Origin: Candidatus Bipolaricaulota bacterium
Lineage (GTDB): Bacteria > Bipolaricaulota > Bipolaricaulia > UBA7950 > UBA9294
Direction: 5' to 3'
Length of the DNA: 8,376 nucleotides
Assembly (NCBI GenBank): GCA_018399865.1
Contig: JAGYNL010000134.1
Location: 1 to 8,376, forward strand
How positions within the stretch are numbered: the stretch's first letter is position 1; each line of letters starts with the position of its first letter. Positions 1 through 5,919 of this stretch are shown one piece after another. The position numbers and the translations under genes were made by a program. The notes under the pieces are model-generated. The model saw only the letters and a list, made by a program, of their open reading frames with translations. It was not told the origin of the DNA and ran no database searches.

Positions 1-1
1 G

Positions 2-487
2 ATAACTCGTGAAGCAGTAGATCCGTTAATTTCCCAGGCTGTAGCCAAAGGGCTAAGTATTGAGCTTAGCACTAATCACTCCGCAGTGAATGCATATGCG
101 GACCCAAGAGCAGTGGTCCAGATTGTAACGAATATTGTAAACAATGCTGTTTCCTATACCCCTAGTGGGGGAAAGATAAAGGTATGCGTTTCTTCTTGTC
201 CGAAAGCAGGAAAGATAGCTGTTTTAGACACAGGAATGGGCATTCCCGAGAAAGAGCGCGACCTGGTGTTCAGTGAGTTTCACCGATCAGAGAAGGCCCG
301 CAGACTCAAGGCCAATGGAAGCGGCCTTGGGCTATCTATCGTGAAGCGCTTGGTAAGTGAAATGAAAGGCAAGATCTGGGTGGAGAGCAATGGGGAAGGC
401 GAAGGTAGCGCTTTCTTTGTGTTGCTTCCAGCAACTTCGCTGACGGATGCTGGGGGAGAGAATCATCATGAAACTACTGATATGTGA
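2..487 (+). CDS. Sensor histidine kinase, C-terminal ATPase part (5' truncated by window edge)
   Basis: The frame is open from base 2, so the sensor and His-phosphorylation parts lie outside the window; 161 residues are visible. They form a GHKL/HATPase domain that binds ATP and phosphorylates the kinase's own histidine before transfer to a response regulator. Visible motifs, by visible residue: N-box around N44 and N47-N48 (TNIVNNAVSYTP), G1 box DTGMGIP at 77-82, F-box around 90-94 (FSEFH) and G2 box GSGLGLSIVKRL at 106-117. An internal GTG at base 86 falls inside the N-terminal part of the domain and is not the start. The stop overlaps the downstream response regulator gene by 20 bp, the usual arrangement of a cognate pair. 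The signal sensed cannot be read from this part. The family call is secure; a specific name is not possible. Confidence 0.93.
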   Translation: MTREAVDPLISQAVAKGLSIELSTNHSAVNAYADPRAVVQIVTNIVNNAVSYTPSGGKIKVCVSSCPKAGKIAVLDTGMGIPEKERDLVFSEFHRSEKARRLKANGSGLGLSIVKRLVSEMKGKIWVESNGEGEGSAFFVLLPATSLTDAGGENHHETTDM

Positions 488-1124
488 AGATGAGCCTGAT
501 ATTACTGAGATTATTTCCTTATCACTGATAGCTGAGGGTTACGATGTGGATAAGACTGCTACTGGCGAGGAATTGCTGAGCAGATTTGATGAACTGAATC
601 CTGATCTTGTTCTTCTAGATATCAAGCTTCCCGGAATGGATGGATGGGAGGTTCTAGAATGGATTCGCGCTAGAAGCAACTGCCCTGTGATTATGCTAAC
701 TGCATACGATAGCCTGGAAGACAAGGTGCATGGACTTTCTCATGGAGCGGATGACTACATAGGAAAACCGTTTAAGCTTGCCGAGGTTAAAGCACGTATT
801 AATGCAGTGTTACGCCGTTCTCTCCCTGTAGAAAAGAAAAGACCTTTGGAGATAGACAACGCGCGCAAGGTAGTAATCCTTAAGGGGCGTGAAGTAAGTT
901 TATCACCCAAGGAGTATGCATTGATTGGCCTTCTTGCCTCAGAATCAGGACGCGTCTACTCTCACCAGGAAATTCTCTCTGTCCTATGGCCGGGCAATCG
1001 CTATGCAGGTTTTCAGGATGTGCAAAAGTATGTATACCTGCTTCGTAAGAAAATTGAAGATAACCCTTATAATCCCCAGTTGATACTAACGGTTCGGGGT
1101 TTTGGTTATCGACTCAATAATTAG
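468..1124 (+). CDS. OmpR/PhoB-family response regulator transcription factor
   Basis: A 218-residue DNA-binding response regulator, the normal length for the family. The receiver domain (about 1-115) shows the acidic pocket E7/D8, the phospho-acceptor D51 (LLDIKLPGMDGWE), T78 (MLTAY) and K100 (IGKPF). The C-terminal winged helix (about 125-217) carries LSPKEYALIGLLA, the recognition region around VQKYVYLLRKKI and the closing VRGFGYRL. I chose the ATG at 468 because it has a GGGGGAGAG ribosome binding site 7 nt upstream and puts the protein start right at the receiver beta-1 strand; an in-frame ATG at 447 would add seven unrelated residues. The gene overlaps the preceding kinase gene by 20 bp, so the two are very likely translationally coupled and cognate. 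No target gene is adjacent in an obvious way; the TGTAG repeats at 1220-1298 are a possible binding region (inference). Confidence 0.95.
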   Translation: MKLLICEDEPDITEIISLSLIAEGYDVDKTATGEELLSRFDELNPDLVLLDIKLPGMDGWEVLEWIRARSNCPVIMLTAYDSLEDKVHGLSHGADDYIGKPFKLAEVKARINAVLRRSLPVEKKRPLEIDNARKVVILKGREVSLSPKEYALIGLLASESGRVYSHQEILSVLWPGNRYAGFQDVQKYVYLLRKKIEDNPYNPQLILTVRGFGYRLNN

Positions 1125-1219
1125 TCCGGCACCAATTTGAAACTGCTCTGGTTTGACTAGTACTGGCTAGCGTCCTAATTATGATCTGTGGCAACTAGAC
1201 ATACTTCCTAAAAGCAAAA

Positions 1220-1298
1220 TGTAGCTTATTTGTAGGTTGCATTGTGCATTTCAGCTCAGTTGTAGTGCATATCCGTTTTTTACTATCTTGTCTTGTAG
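1220..1298 (+). repeat. Cluster of four TGTAG direct repeats
   Basis: TGTAG occurs at 1220, 1231, 1261 and 1294. The first two are 11 bp apart, and the second and fourth share the longer word TTGTAGGT (1230-1237 and 1293-1300). OmpR/PhoB-type regulators typically bind direct repeats with about 11-bp spacing, and such a regulator is encoded just upstream. Later spacings (30 and 33 bp) are close to whole helical turns. This is suggestive only; a 5-mer cluster can arise by chance and no strong promoter was found beside it. Confidence 0.25.
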
Positions 1299-1441
1299 GT
1301 CACTAGGAAATGTCGGCAGTGCTATAAGGCGCTATCTGCTGTGGATGTAAAAGGCTTGGTTTCCCGGTTAATGGGTCTATCTGTTGACGTGGGCTTCATT
1401 AAATATCCATCTTAGGATAGGTAGAATATGGAAATGAATCA

Positions 1442-1453
1442 TGAGGATCCTCA
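1442..1453. repeat. 12-bp perfect palindrome TGAGGATCCTCA
   Basis: The sequence TGAGGATCCTCA equals its own reverse complement; the symmetry does not extend further. It lies about 60 bp upstream of the likely promoter of the Fpg-family gene, so it could be a dimeric regulator site, but there is no second copy in the window to support this. Confidence 0.25.
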
Positions 1454-1501
1454 GGGGAAGACTTGCTTTTTTGTGAGTGAAGTTTTGCTGCTTCAAGTTA
1501 G

Positions 1502-1530
1502 TTGCCAGATTTACTGCATTATCGGATAAT
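1502..1530 (+). promoter_or_regulatory. Putative sigma-A promoter of the Fpg-family gene
   Basis: TTGCCA at 1502-1507 (5 of 6 to TTGACA) and GATAAT at 1525-1530 (5 of 6 to TATAAT) are separated by exactly 17 bp. Transcription would begin near 1537, giving a leader of about 28 nt that includes the ribosome binding site GAGAGG at 1554-1559. This is the best promoter match I found in the window and implies that the glycosylase gene is transcribed separately from the two-component operon. Confidence 0.6.
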
Positions 1531-1564
1531 GAAGACTCCATAAGGGCTTTACTGAGAGGTATAG

Positions 1565-2389
1565 ATGCCTGAGCTACCTGATCTTGAGACACTAAAAGAA
1601 GTATTGGAGAGAAGGATCTTGGGGCGGGAGATTCTAGATGCATCTGCTGTCCGAGCCAAGATTGTCAAATCTAAAGACCTGTCACTTGATCGTCTACCCG
1701 GAAAGAAATTCTCAGCTGTTTGTCGCAGAGGCAAGTACCTCATCTTCACTCTGGAGGACAAGCTCCATCTGGTAACTCACTTAATGCTTGCTGGCCGGTT
1801 TGTATTATGTGGAAGTGACACAAGGCTCACTAAAGCAACAGGGCTCCGGATTACGTTTGTAGATGGTGAAGACCTTCGCCTTATTGAAAATGGCAACATC
1901 AAACTTGTTGAGGTCTATGTGGTTACCCAGCTAAGTGATGTTGGAGGAATCACTGCTGCTGGAGTAGAGCCACTTTCTACTGCATTTACTTTCGATATGC
2001 TAAAAGAGCTCGTATGTGGTCGTAGATGTCATGTGAAGAAGCTTCTCACTGATCAGCGCGTCGTAGCCGGCATTGGGAGTGCTTATGCTGATGAGATAAT
2101 GTTTGCGGCCCGTATTTCTCCGGTGCGCTACGTGAACACGCTAACGGATTTGGAGCTTGCGCGGTTGCACAAGGCGATAGTGGGAGTGCTGAGGGAAGCG
2201 ATTGAACAAATCCGCAAACAGATTCATAACAGCTTGTTTACGGACGATATACGGGATTTCCTTAAGGTGTACAAGCGCACAGGCGAGCCATGCTTGGTCT
2301 GCGGCGCCAAGATATCAGAGATACGCTATGCCAATACCCGGACTTATTACTGCCCGGTCTGTCAAGGAAGCGAAAATCAGCTCGGTTAG
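1565..2389 (+). CDS. Fpg/Nei-family DNA glycosylase (formamidopyrimidine-DNA glycosylase-like)
   Basis: A 274-residue bifunctional-type DNA glycosylase/AP lyase family member, full length for the family. It keeps the N-terminal catalytic start MPELPDLETL (P2 as Schiff-base nucleophile, E3 as acid), the conserved lysine K57 in RRGKYLIF, the H2TH region at 158-185 (KKLLTDQ, then GIGSAYADEI) and a C-terminal zinc finger with Cys pairs 243/246 and 263/266 separated by 16 residues. The usual loop D-x-R-R-F-G that fills the DNA void opposite 8-oxoguanine is replaced by residues G110-V115 (GNIKLV), and the H2TH motif GIGN reads GIGS, so the preferred lesion may not be 8-oxoguanine. The start is fixed by the invariant MPELP and by GAGAGG 5 nt upstream. 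It converges on the class V enzyme gene with only 32 bp between. The expected role is base excision repair of oxidised bases; family confidence is high, substrate confidence low. Confidence 0.93.
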   Translation: MPELPDLETLKEVLERRILGREILDASAVRAKIVKSKDLSLDRLPGKKFSAVCRRGKYLIFTLEDKLHLVTHLMLAGRFVLCGSDTRLTKATGLRITFVDGEDLRLIENGNIKLVEVYVVTQLSDVGGITAAGVEPLSTAFTFDMLKELVCGRRCHVKKLLTDQRVVAGIGSAYADEIMFAARISPVRYVNTLTDLELARLHKAIVGVLREAIEQIRKQIHNSLFTDDIRDFLKVYKRTGEPCLVCGAKISEIRYANTRTYYCPVCQGSENQLG

Positions 2390-2421
2390 TCACGAAATCT
2401 TCAGCCCTAAGCACGTTTTAC

Positions 2422-3603
2422 TCACAATTTAGCGATGAATTCAACTACAGAATCGATTTCCTCTTCGGTGTTAAAGAAGTGGACTGCCAAACGTAAACCA
2501 CCTGCTCTAGGGTGAGCAACGATGCGTGCATGCCTTAACTTTTGTTTAAGCTTCTTTGTCTCTTTAGGATTAGAAAGGTCGTAGGGAACCCTGACTGTGA
2601 CTATCCCTGCCAGGTCTTCTGGTTTCGTAGAGGAGATAATACCTATGTTGGCTGCTTGTAATTGCTTGATTAAGTAAGCCACAAGTCCAGCTATTCTCTC
2701 CTCTATATCTTTGCTCCCCAGTTCCAACATGTATGAAAGCGAAGAGGAAAAACCCTTTATAGGAATTGGCGAAAGCCCCTGTGGTTGGAAACGTTGTGCA
2801 TTTCTAGGCAAAGGCGCATCCTCCACGGTTTGCTCCTTCCCAGATACAAACGCGTTCCATGCTTTGTCGTGAGCAGTAGCTGTAATATCTCTGTTATCTA
2901 TGGTTGCTGGTTCGAGGGTCTGGGCAAGTGCTTGGCGTATGTAGACAAAGCCAGTTCCTATAGGACCGCATAGCCATTTCTCTCCGCTTGTTGCTAGGAC
3001 ATCTATTCCCATGGCCTGAACATCAATTGGTAGCACCCCGATAGATTGGCTAGCATCCACACAGATCATTCCCCCGGTTTTGTGCACTGCTTCTGCCAAG
3101 GCTTGTATATCACTGCGAAACCCGGTAGTGCACTCTACGTGACTCACTGCAATAACACGGGTTCTTTGATCAATAGCTTCAATCATATTGGATAGAGGAA
3201 CACCCTTCTCCTTTGAGCTAACGACGCGCAGTTCCAATCCATGCTTATTTGCTTGGTGAATCCATGGGAAGGCATTCCACGGATAGTCATTGCCGCTGAC
3301 TACAATGTTATCTTGACGCTTCCATTTGATTGCTCCTGCGAACAGATTGATCCCTGAAGAGGCGCACGATGTAGCAACTATCTCCTCCGCAAGCGAGTTT
3401 ATCATTTCTGCTGCCAGTGAACAGGCTTCCGCGACGGGATCCTGTTGCCAGGCTTCAGGAGAGAAGTCTACTCGTAGTTCTTTGGAGTAGCGTTGCATGG
3501 TTACCATTGCCACTCGAGGCAGCGGTCCTACACTGGCAGATCCGAAGAAAGTCATCTTGTGGAGAGCAGGGAAATCGTTACGGATTCTTTCAATGTTGTA
3601 CAT
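2422..3603 (-). CDS. Class V aminotransferase-fold PLP-dependent enzyme, substrate unknown
   Basis: A 393-residue fold-type I PLP enzyme. Visible active-site elements: SCASSG at 79-84 (phosphate end of PLP), Y107-P108 before N110 and PW at 113-114, D183 and Q186 in ICVDASQSIG (cofactor ring), and the Schiff-base lysine K209 in ATSGEKWLCGPIGTGF. R371 in GGLRLAVHFFNTEEEID is placed to hold a substrate carboxylate. The C-terminal loop has no catalytic Cys of the kind found in SufS/NifS cysteine desulfurases, and no scaffold gene is nearby, so desulfurase is unlikely; isopenicillin-N-epimerase-like, amino acid lyase or aminotransferase roles are possible. I chose the ATG at 3603, preceded by AAAGGA 4 nt away, over an upstream in-frame ATG at 3648 that adds 15 unconserved-looking residues. 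Starts of this gene and the divergent alkyltransferase-like gene are only 55 bp apart. Confidence 0.88.
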   Translation of the reverse strand: MYNIERIRNDFPALHKMTFFGSASVGPLPRVAMVTMQRYSKELRVDFSPEAWQQDPVAEACSLAAEMINSLAEEIVATSCASSGINLFAGAIKWKRQDNIVVSGNDYPWNAFPWIHQANKHGLELRVVSSKEKGVPLSNMIEAIDQRTRVIAVSHVECTTGFRSDIQALAEAVHKTGGMICVDASQSIGVLPIDVQAMGIDVLATSGEKWLCGPIGTGFVYIRQALAQTLEPATIDNRDITATAHDKAWNAFVSGKEQTVEDAPLPRNAQRFQPQGLSPIPIKGFSSSLSYMLELGSKDIEERIAGLVAYLIKQLQAANIGIISSTKPEDLAGIVTVRVPYDLSNPKETKKLKQKLRHARIVAHPRAGGLRLAVHFFNTEEEIDSVVEFIAKL

Positions 3604-3607
3604 GTTT

Positions 3608-3613
3608 TCCTTT
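3608..3613 (-). promoter_or_regulatory. Ribosome binding site AAAGGA fixing the class V enzyme start
   Basis: Reading the minus strand, AAAGGA ends 4 nt before the ATG at 3603. The longer in-frame start at 3648 lacks such a site, which favours the 393-residue product. Confidence 0.6.
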
Positions 3614-3649
3614 GATAGTACTCTAACCTTATTGAATGAATTACGCAAT

Positions 3650-3657
3650 GGAGGAGG
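3650..3657 (+). promoter_or_regulatory. Ribosome binding site GGAGGAGG deciding the alkyltransferase-like start
   Basis: GGAGGAGG immediately precedes the GTG at 3659; using its first GGAGG the spacing is 4 nt, which is short but workable. No other in-frame start upstream (TTG at 3632, ATG at 3497) has a comparable site, so this element argues for the short, domain-only protein. Confidence 0.6.
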
Positions 3658-3658
3658 C

Positions 3659-3964
3659 GTGAAAACAGGACCATATAAGGATATCTACGATGTAGTGCGC
3701 AGAGTTCCACCTGGAAAAGTGGCAACCTACGGTCAGATTGCTTGCATTATTGGCCAACCGGGCAAGGCTAGACACGTCGGATGGGCGTTGGCAGCTCTAC
3801 GTAATACTAGCCCTGGCGAGCCAGTGCCCTGGCAGCGCGTGGTTAATGCTCGCGGGGAAGCCCCCATTGGTCACCAGCAGGTGGTCATACTTCAGGGGGA
3901 AGGAATCGAGTTTGATCAAGACGGACGGATCGACCTGGAAGTATTTGGTTGGAATGATCTGTAA
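3659..3964 (+). CDS. Alkyltransferase-like protein (MGMT/ATL family DNA-binding protein)
   Basis: A 101-residue protein consisting only of the DNA-binding domain of O6-alkylguanine-DNA alkyltransferases. It retains Y24 in VATYGQIA, the arginine finger R38 in ARHVGWAL, and the lesion-pocket motif at 56-61, but this reads VPWQRV: W58 replaces the alkyl-acceptor Cys of the usual PCHRV. Such ATL proteins cannot repair by alkyl transfer; characterised members bind and flip O6-alkylguanine and hand the site to nucleotide excision repair. The GTG start at 3659 follows GGAGGAGG and begins just ahead of the first helix; a much longer reading from 3497 runs through the opposite gene and is not credible. 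It is divergent from the class V enzyme and lies 184 bp upstream of the endonuclease Q gene, with which it may be co-transcribed. Confidence 0.92.
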   Translation: MKTGPYKDIYDVVRRVPPGKVATYGQIACIIGQPGKARHVGWALAALRNTSPGEPVPWQRVVNARGEAPIGHQQVVILQGEGIEFDQDGRIDLEVFGWNDL

Positions 3965-4148
3965 TCATGCGGCGATTTATGCATTCTGTTTTAAGGAAAT
4001 CAACAAAAGAGCTGGGTTTACCTTTTTGGTTTTTGAGGGTTTTCTGCTTCATGTTTTGTTCAGAAGCGATGTGCTGGAGTACTGGTTTTTAGTTGCTGCG
4101 TGAACTAGATTTCTGTTGATTGGTTAGATATCTGTTTTTGGGTTTGTG

Positions 4149-5354
4149 ATGAGATTAATAGCTGATTTGCACATTCATTCTCGTTTTAGCCGCGGCACTA
4201 GTCCGAAGATCGACTTACCCTCCCTTGCGCATTGGGCAAAGATCAAAGGTATAGGCCTTCTTGGCAGCGGTGACTTCACCCATCCTCAATGGTCAAAAGA
4301 GCTTAAGAAGGGCCTCAGGCCTGATGGCAGCGGCCTGTACTTTTACGAAAACGTGCGATTCATGCTCACAACGGAGATCAGCGCCATATGGAGTCAGGAT
4401 GGGAAGGTACGCAAAGTACACATGCTGGTTCTGGCTCCATCATTTGACGTGGTTGAGCGGATAAGCCGCGACTTAAGCTTGATAGGAAACCTTGCCTCTG
4501 ATGGCCGCCCAATTTTAGGCATGTCAGCAAGACAGCTAGCAGAGATCGTTTGGAATGCAGAAGAATCGGCAGAGCTGATTCCAGCTCACATTTGGACACC
4601 TTGGTTTTCTGTGTTTGGTTCCAGGTCCGGATTCGATTCCGTTGAGGATTGTTTCGGTCCGTACTCACCTCGCATATTTGCGGTGGAAACAGGCCTATCA
4701 AGTGATCCGCCTATGAACTGGCGCCTATCAGCGCTGGACCGGGTAACGCTGATTTCTAATTCTGATGCACATTCGCTGAACAAGTTAGGGCGTGAAGCAA
4801 CGGTATTTGATCTTGAGGATGTTAGCTACTCAGCTATTATTGAGTCGTTGAAGACCCGAGATCCCAGGCACTTCTTGGGGACCATCGAGTTCTACCCTCA
4901 GGAGGGCAAGTATCACTATGATGGCCACCGTAAATGTGGAGTAGTGTTATCCCCGCAGGAGTCAATGGCGCTTGGTAACATCTGCCCCGTGTGCGGCAAG
5001 CCGCTTACAATAGGCGTGATGCACCGAGTAGAGGATCTTGCAGATCGCCAAGATATGGGGTCAGTAAAAGATAGGCCTTCATATCGTAGCCTTGTTCCAC
5101 TAGAGGAAATTATATCTCAGGCACTAGGCGTGGGCGTTAATAGCAAGAGTGTTACAAGGCATTATCTAAGCTTAATTGAGCGGTTTGGTAGCGAATTTGG
5201 CATCCTTATGGATTTACCGTTGAGCGATATCAAAGATAGAGTCAACCCACGTATAGCGCAAGGAATATCGCAAGTAAGATCAGGAGAAGTAATGATTACT
5301 CCCGGTTATGACGGCGTGTACGGGAGTGTACACATCCCATTTCAACCAGACTAG
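4149..5354 (+). CDS. Endonuclease Q family protein (PHP domain DNA-repair endonuclease)
   Basis: A 401-residue protein with an N-terminal PHP metal-dependent domain: DLHIHS (D6, H8, H10), GSGDF (D42), TTEIS (E76), KVHML (H91), IPAHIWTPWF (H147) and SNSDAHS (D206, H208). A zinc-binding insert follows: H260/C263, then C279 and C282 in CPVCGKPLTIGVMHRVEDLADR-like sequence (277-300). The C-terminus ends with the ITPGYDGVYG motif (383-392) typical of the family. Characterised endonuclease Q enzymes of Thermococcales and bacilli cut 5' of uracil, hypoxanthine, xanthine and abasic sites, starting an alternative excision pathway. The ATG at 4149 starts four residues before the DLHIH motif; a GTG at 4146 directly in front is an equally possible start. 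The ribosome binding site is weak (GGG at 4140-4142). The upstream 184 bp are T-rich and hold no clear promoter. Confidence 0.92.
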   Translation: MRLIADLHIHSRFSRGTSPKIDLPSLAHWAKIKGIGLLGSGDFTHPQWSKELKKGLRPDGSGLYFYENVRFMLTTEISAIWSQDGKVRKVHMLVLAPSFDVVERISRDLSLIGNLASDGRPILGMSARQLAEIVWNAEESAELIPAHIWTPWFSVFGSRSGFDSVEDCFGPYSPRIFAVETGLSSDPPMNWRLSALDRVTLISNSDAHSLNKLGREATVFDLEDVSYSAIIESLKTRDPRHFLGTIEFYPQEGKYHYDGHRKCGVVLSPQESMALGNICPVCGKPLTIGVMHRVEDLADRQDMGSVKDRPSYRSLVPLEEIISQALGVGVNSKSVTRHYLSLIERFGSEFGILMDLPLSDIKDRVNPRIAQGISQVRSGEVMITPGYDGVYGSVHIPFQPD

Positions 5355-5491
5355 ACAATCGGCCGGTAGAGCCTCTATTTACATAAGCCTCACTACAAGA
5401 ACCAGCTTAAACAACTGATATAGCAGTACTATAGGGGTTCAATCACTTAATGACTTCTCTAAGCTTCTTGTAATTTCTTTGCTATAGCAAG
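5355..5491. other. Convergent intergenic region with short palindromes
   Basis: This 137-bp gap separates the convergent endonuclease Q and ACT genes. It contains TATAG-N5-CTATA at 5419-5433 and the perfect palindrome TTGCTATAGCAA at 5479-5490, directly after the ACT stop codon when read on the minus strand. Both could form weak hairpins, but stems are short and AT-rich and no proper U-tract follows, so I do not call an intrinsic terminator. Confidence 0.4.
5479..5490. repeat. 12-bp perfect palindrome TTGCTATAGCAA
   Basis: The palindrome begins 2 bp beyond the stop of the ACT-domain gene. As RNA it can fold only a 4-bp stem with a TATA loop, so it is a weak terminator at best; it may instead help stabilise the 3' end of the minus-strand operon transcript, or be chance. 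Confidence 0.3.
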
Positions 5492-5866
5492 CTAGGCGAT
5501 ACGTAGTATTTGCTTAGCTTTTTCTACTTGGTCTACTGTAAGGACAATTTGGTTTTTCTCCACGGATGAATAGGCAGATAAGACATTGATGTTCTCCCTG
5601 CTCATTCGGCCCAACAGTGTTGCCAGTTCGCCAGGGCGGTTAGTAAGGTCTAGCACTAAAGCCTCTTTTTCCTCGAAGTCTACCTGGGCATCGCGCAGGA
5701 GCTTTCGCGCAGTTGCCGGATTGTCTGTTACCAGGCAGATGACTCCTTCCTCTAACACTGTCACCCCGGCTATTCCCTCGATGTTGACATGTTCGTTTCC
5801 CAAAGCCTCAGCGATCTCGACTAGACTTCCAGGGCAGTTACCGATAGTAAACGAGAACTCTTTCAC
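5492..5866 (-). CDS. Tandem ACT-domain protein (probable amino-acid-binding sensor)
   Basis: A 124-residue protein made of two ACT domains, roughly residues 1-62 and 68-124, and nothing else. Each begins with a beta strand followed by the ligand-site turn typical of ACT domains: NCPGSLVEIAEAL at 10-22 and NRPGELATLLGRM at 76-88. ACT domains bind small ligands, mostly amino acids, and usually regulate enzymes or transcription; stand-alone tandem ACT proteins in Firmicutes are largely uncharacterised. I chose the GTG at 5866, which has GGAGG 8 nt upstream; a longer reading from GTG 5875 would place the start codon inside that ribosome binding site. It is the last gene of the minus-strand operon, 53 bp after the adenosine deaminase gene. 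A regulatory role for deaminase or thiamine-linked metabolism is possible but not shown by the sequence. Confidence 0.88.
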   Translation of the reverse strand: MKEFSFTIGNCPGSLVEIAEALGNEHVNIEGIAGVTVLEEGVICLVTDNPATARKLLRDAQVDFEEKEALVLDLTNRPGELATLLGRMSRENINVLSAYSSVEKNQIVLTVDQVEKAKQILRIA

Positions 5867-5874
5867 GAGACTCA

Positions 5875-5879
5875 CCTCC
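5875..5879 (-). promoter_or_regulatory. Ribosome binding site GGAGG deciding the ACT gene start
   Basis: On the minus strand GGAGG ends 8 nt before the GTG at 5866. The alternative GTG at 5875 overlaps the last G of this site and so is unlikely to be used. Confidence 0.75.
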
Positions 5880-5919
5880 GCTTGCTATGATAGCGACGAG
5901 TTTGCTTTGCACACAAGTG

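Larger units (their letters stand above)
1125..1564. other. 440-bp intergenic region, no convincing gene
   Basis: No stretch here has coding character comparable to the neighbours. It contains four TGTAG words between 1220 and 1298, an inverted repeat TATCC-N6-GGATA at 1404-1419, the perfect palindrome TGAGGATCCTCA at 1442-1453, a doubtful 33-codon ORF at 1428-1529 and a sigma-A-like promoter at 1502-1530. I see no GC-rich hairpin plus T-run that would end the response regulator transcript; the T-runs at about 1275-1281 and 1469-1474 are not preceded by a stable stem. Confidence 0.6.

Noticed and set aside
447..467. Earlier in-frame ATG for the response regulator
   Set aside because: The ATG at 468 has the better-placed GGGGGAGAG site and starts exactly at the receiver domain; the extra seven residues match nothing.
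1153..1185. TTGACT and TATGAT as a promoter after the response regulator gene
   Set aside because: The spacer is 21 bp, too long for a sigma-A promoter, and no gene follows closely.
1377..1643. Minus-strand 88-codon ORF across the intergenic region and glycosylase start
   Set aside because: It overlaps the invariant N-terminus of the glycosylase, has no ribosome binding site and no recognisable domain.
2422..3603. Cysteine desulfurase (SufS/NifS) assignment
   Set aside because: The catalytic Cys loop near the C-terminus is absent and no Fe-S scaffold gene is adjacent.
3497..3658. N-terminal extension of the ATL reading frame
   Set aside because: It lies antisense to the class V enzyme gene, has no domain similarity I recognise, and the GGAGGAGG-preceded GTG at 3659 starts at the domain edge.
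3967..4092. 41-codon ORF directly after the ATL stop, basic then hydrophobic
   Set aside because: No convincing ribosome binding site and the region is T-rich, which by itself yields Phe- and Leu-rich translations.
5419..5433. TATAG-N5-CTATA hairpin as an intrinsic terminator
   Set aside because: The stem is five mostly A-T pairs and is followed by GGGG rather than a T-run.
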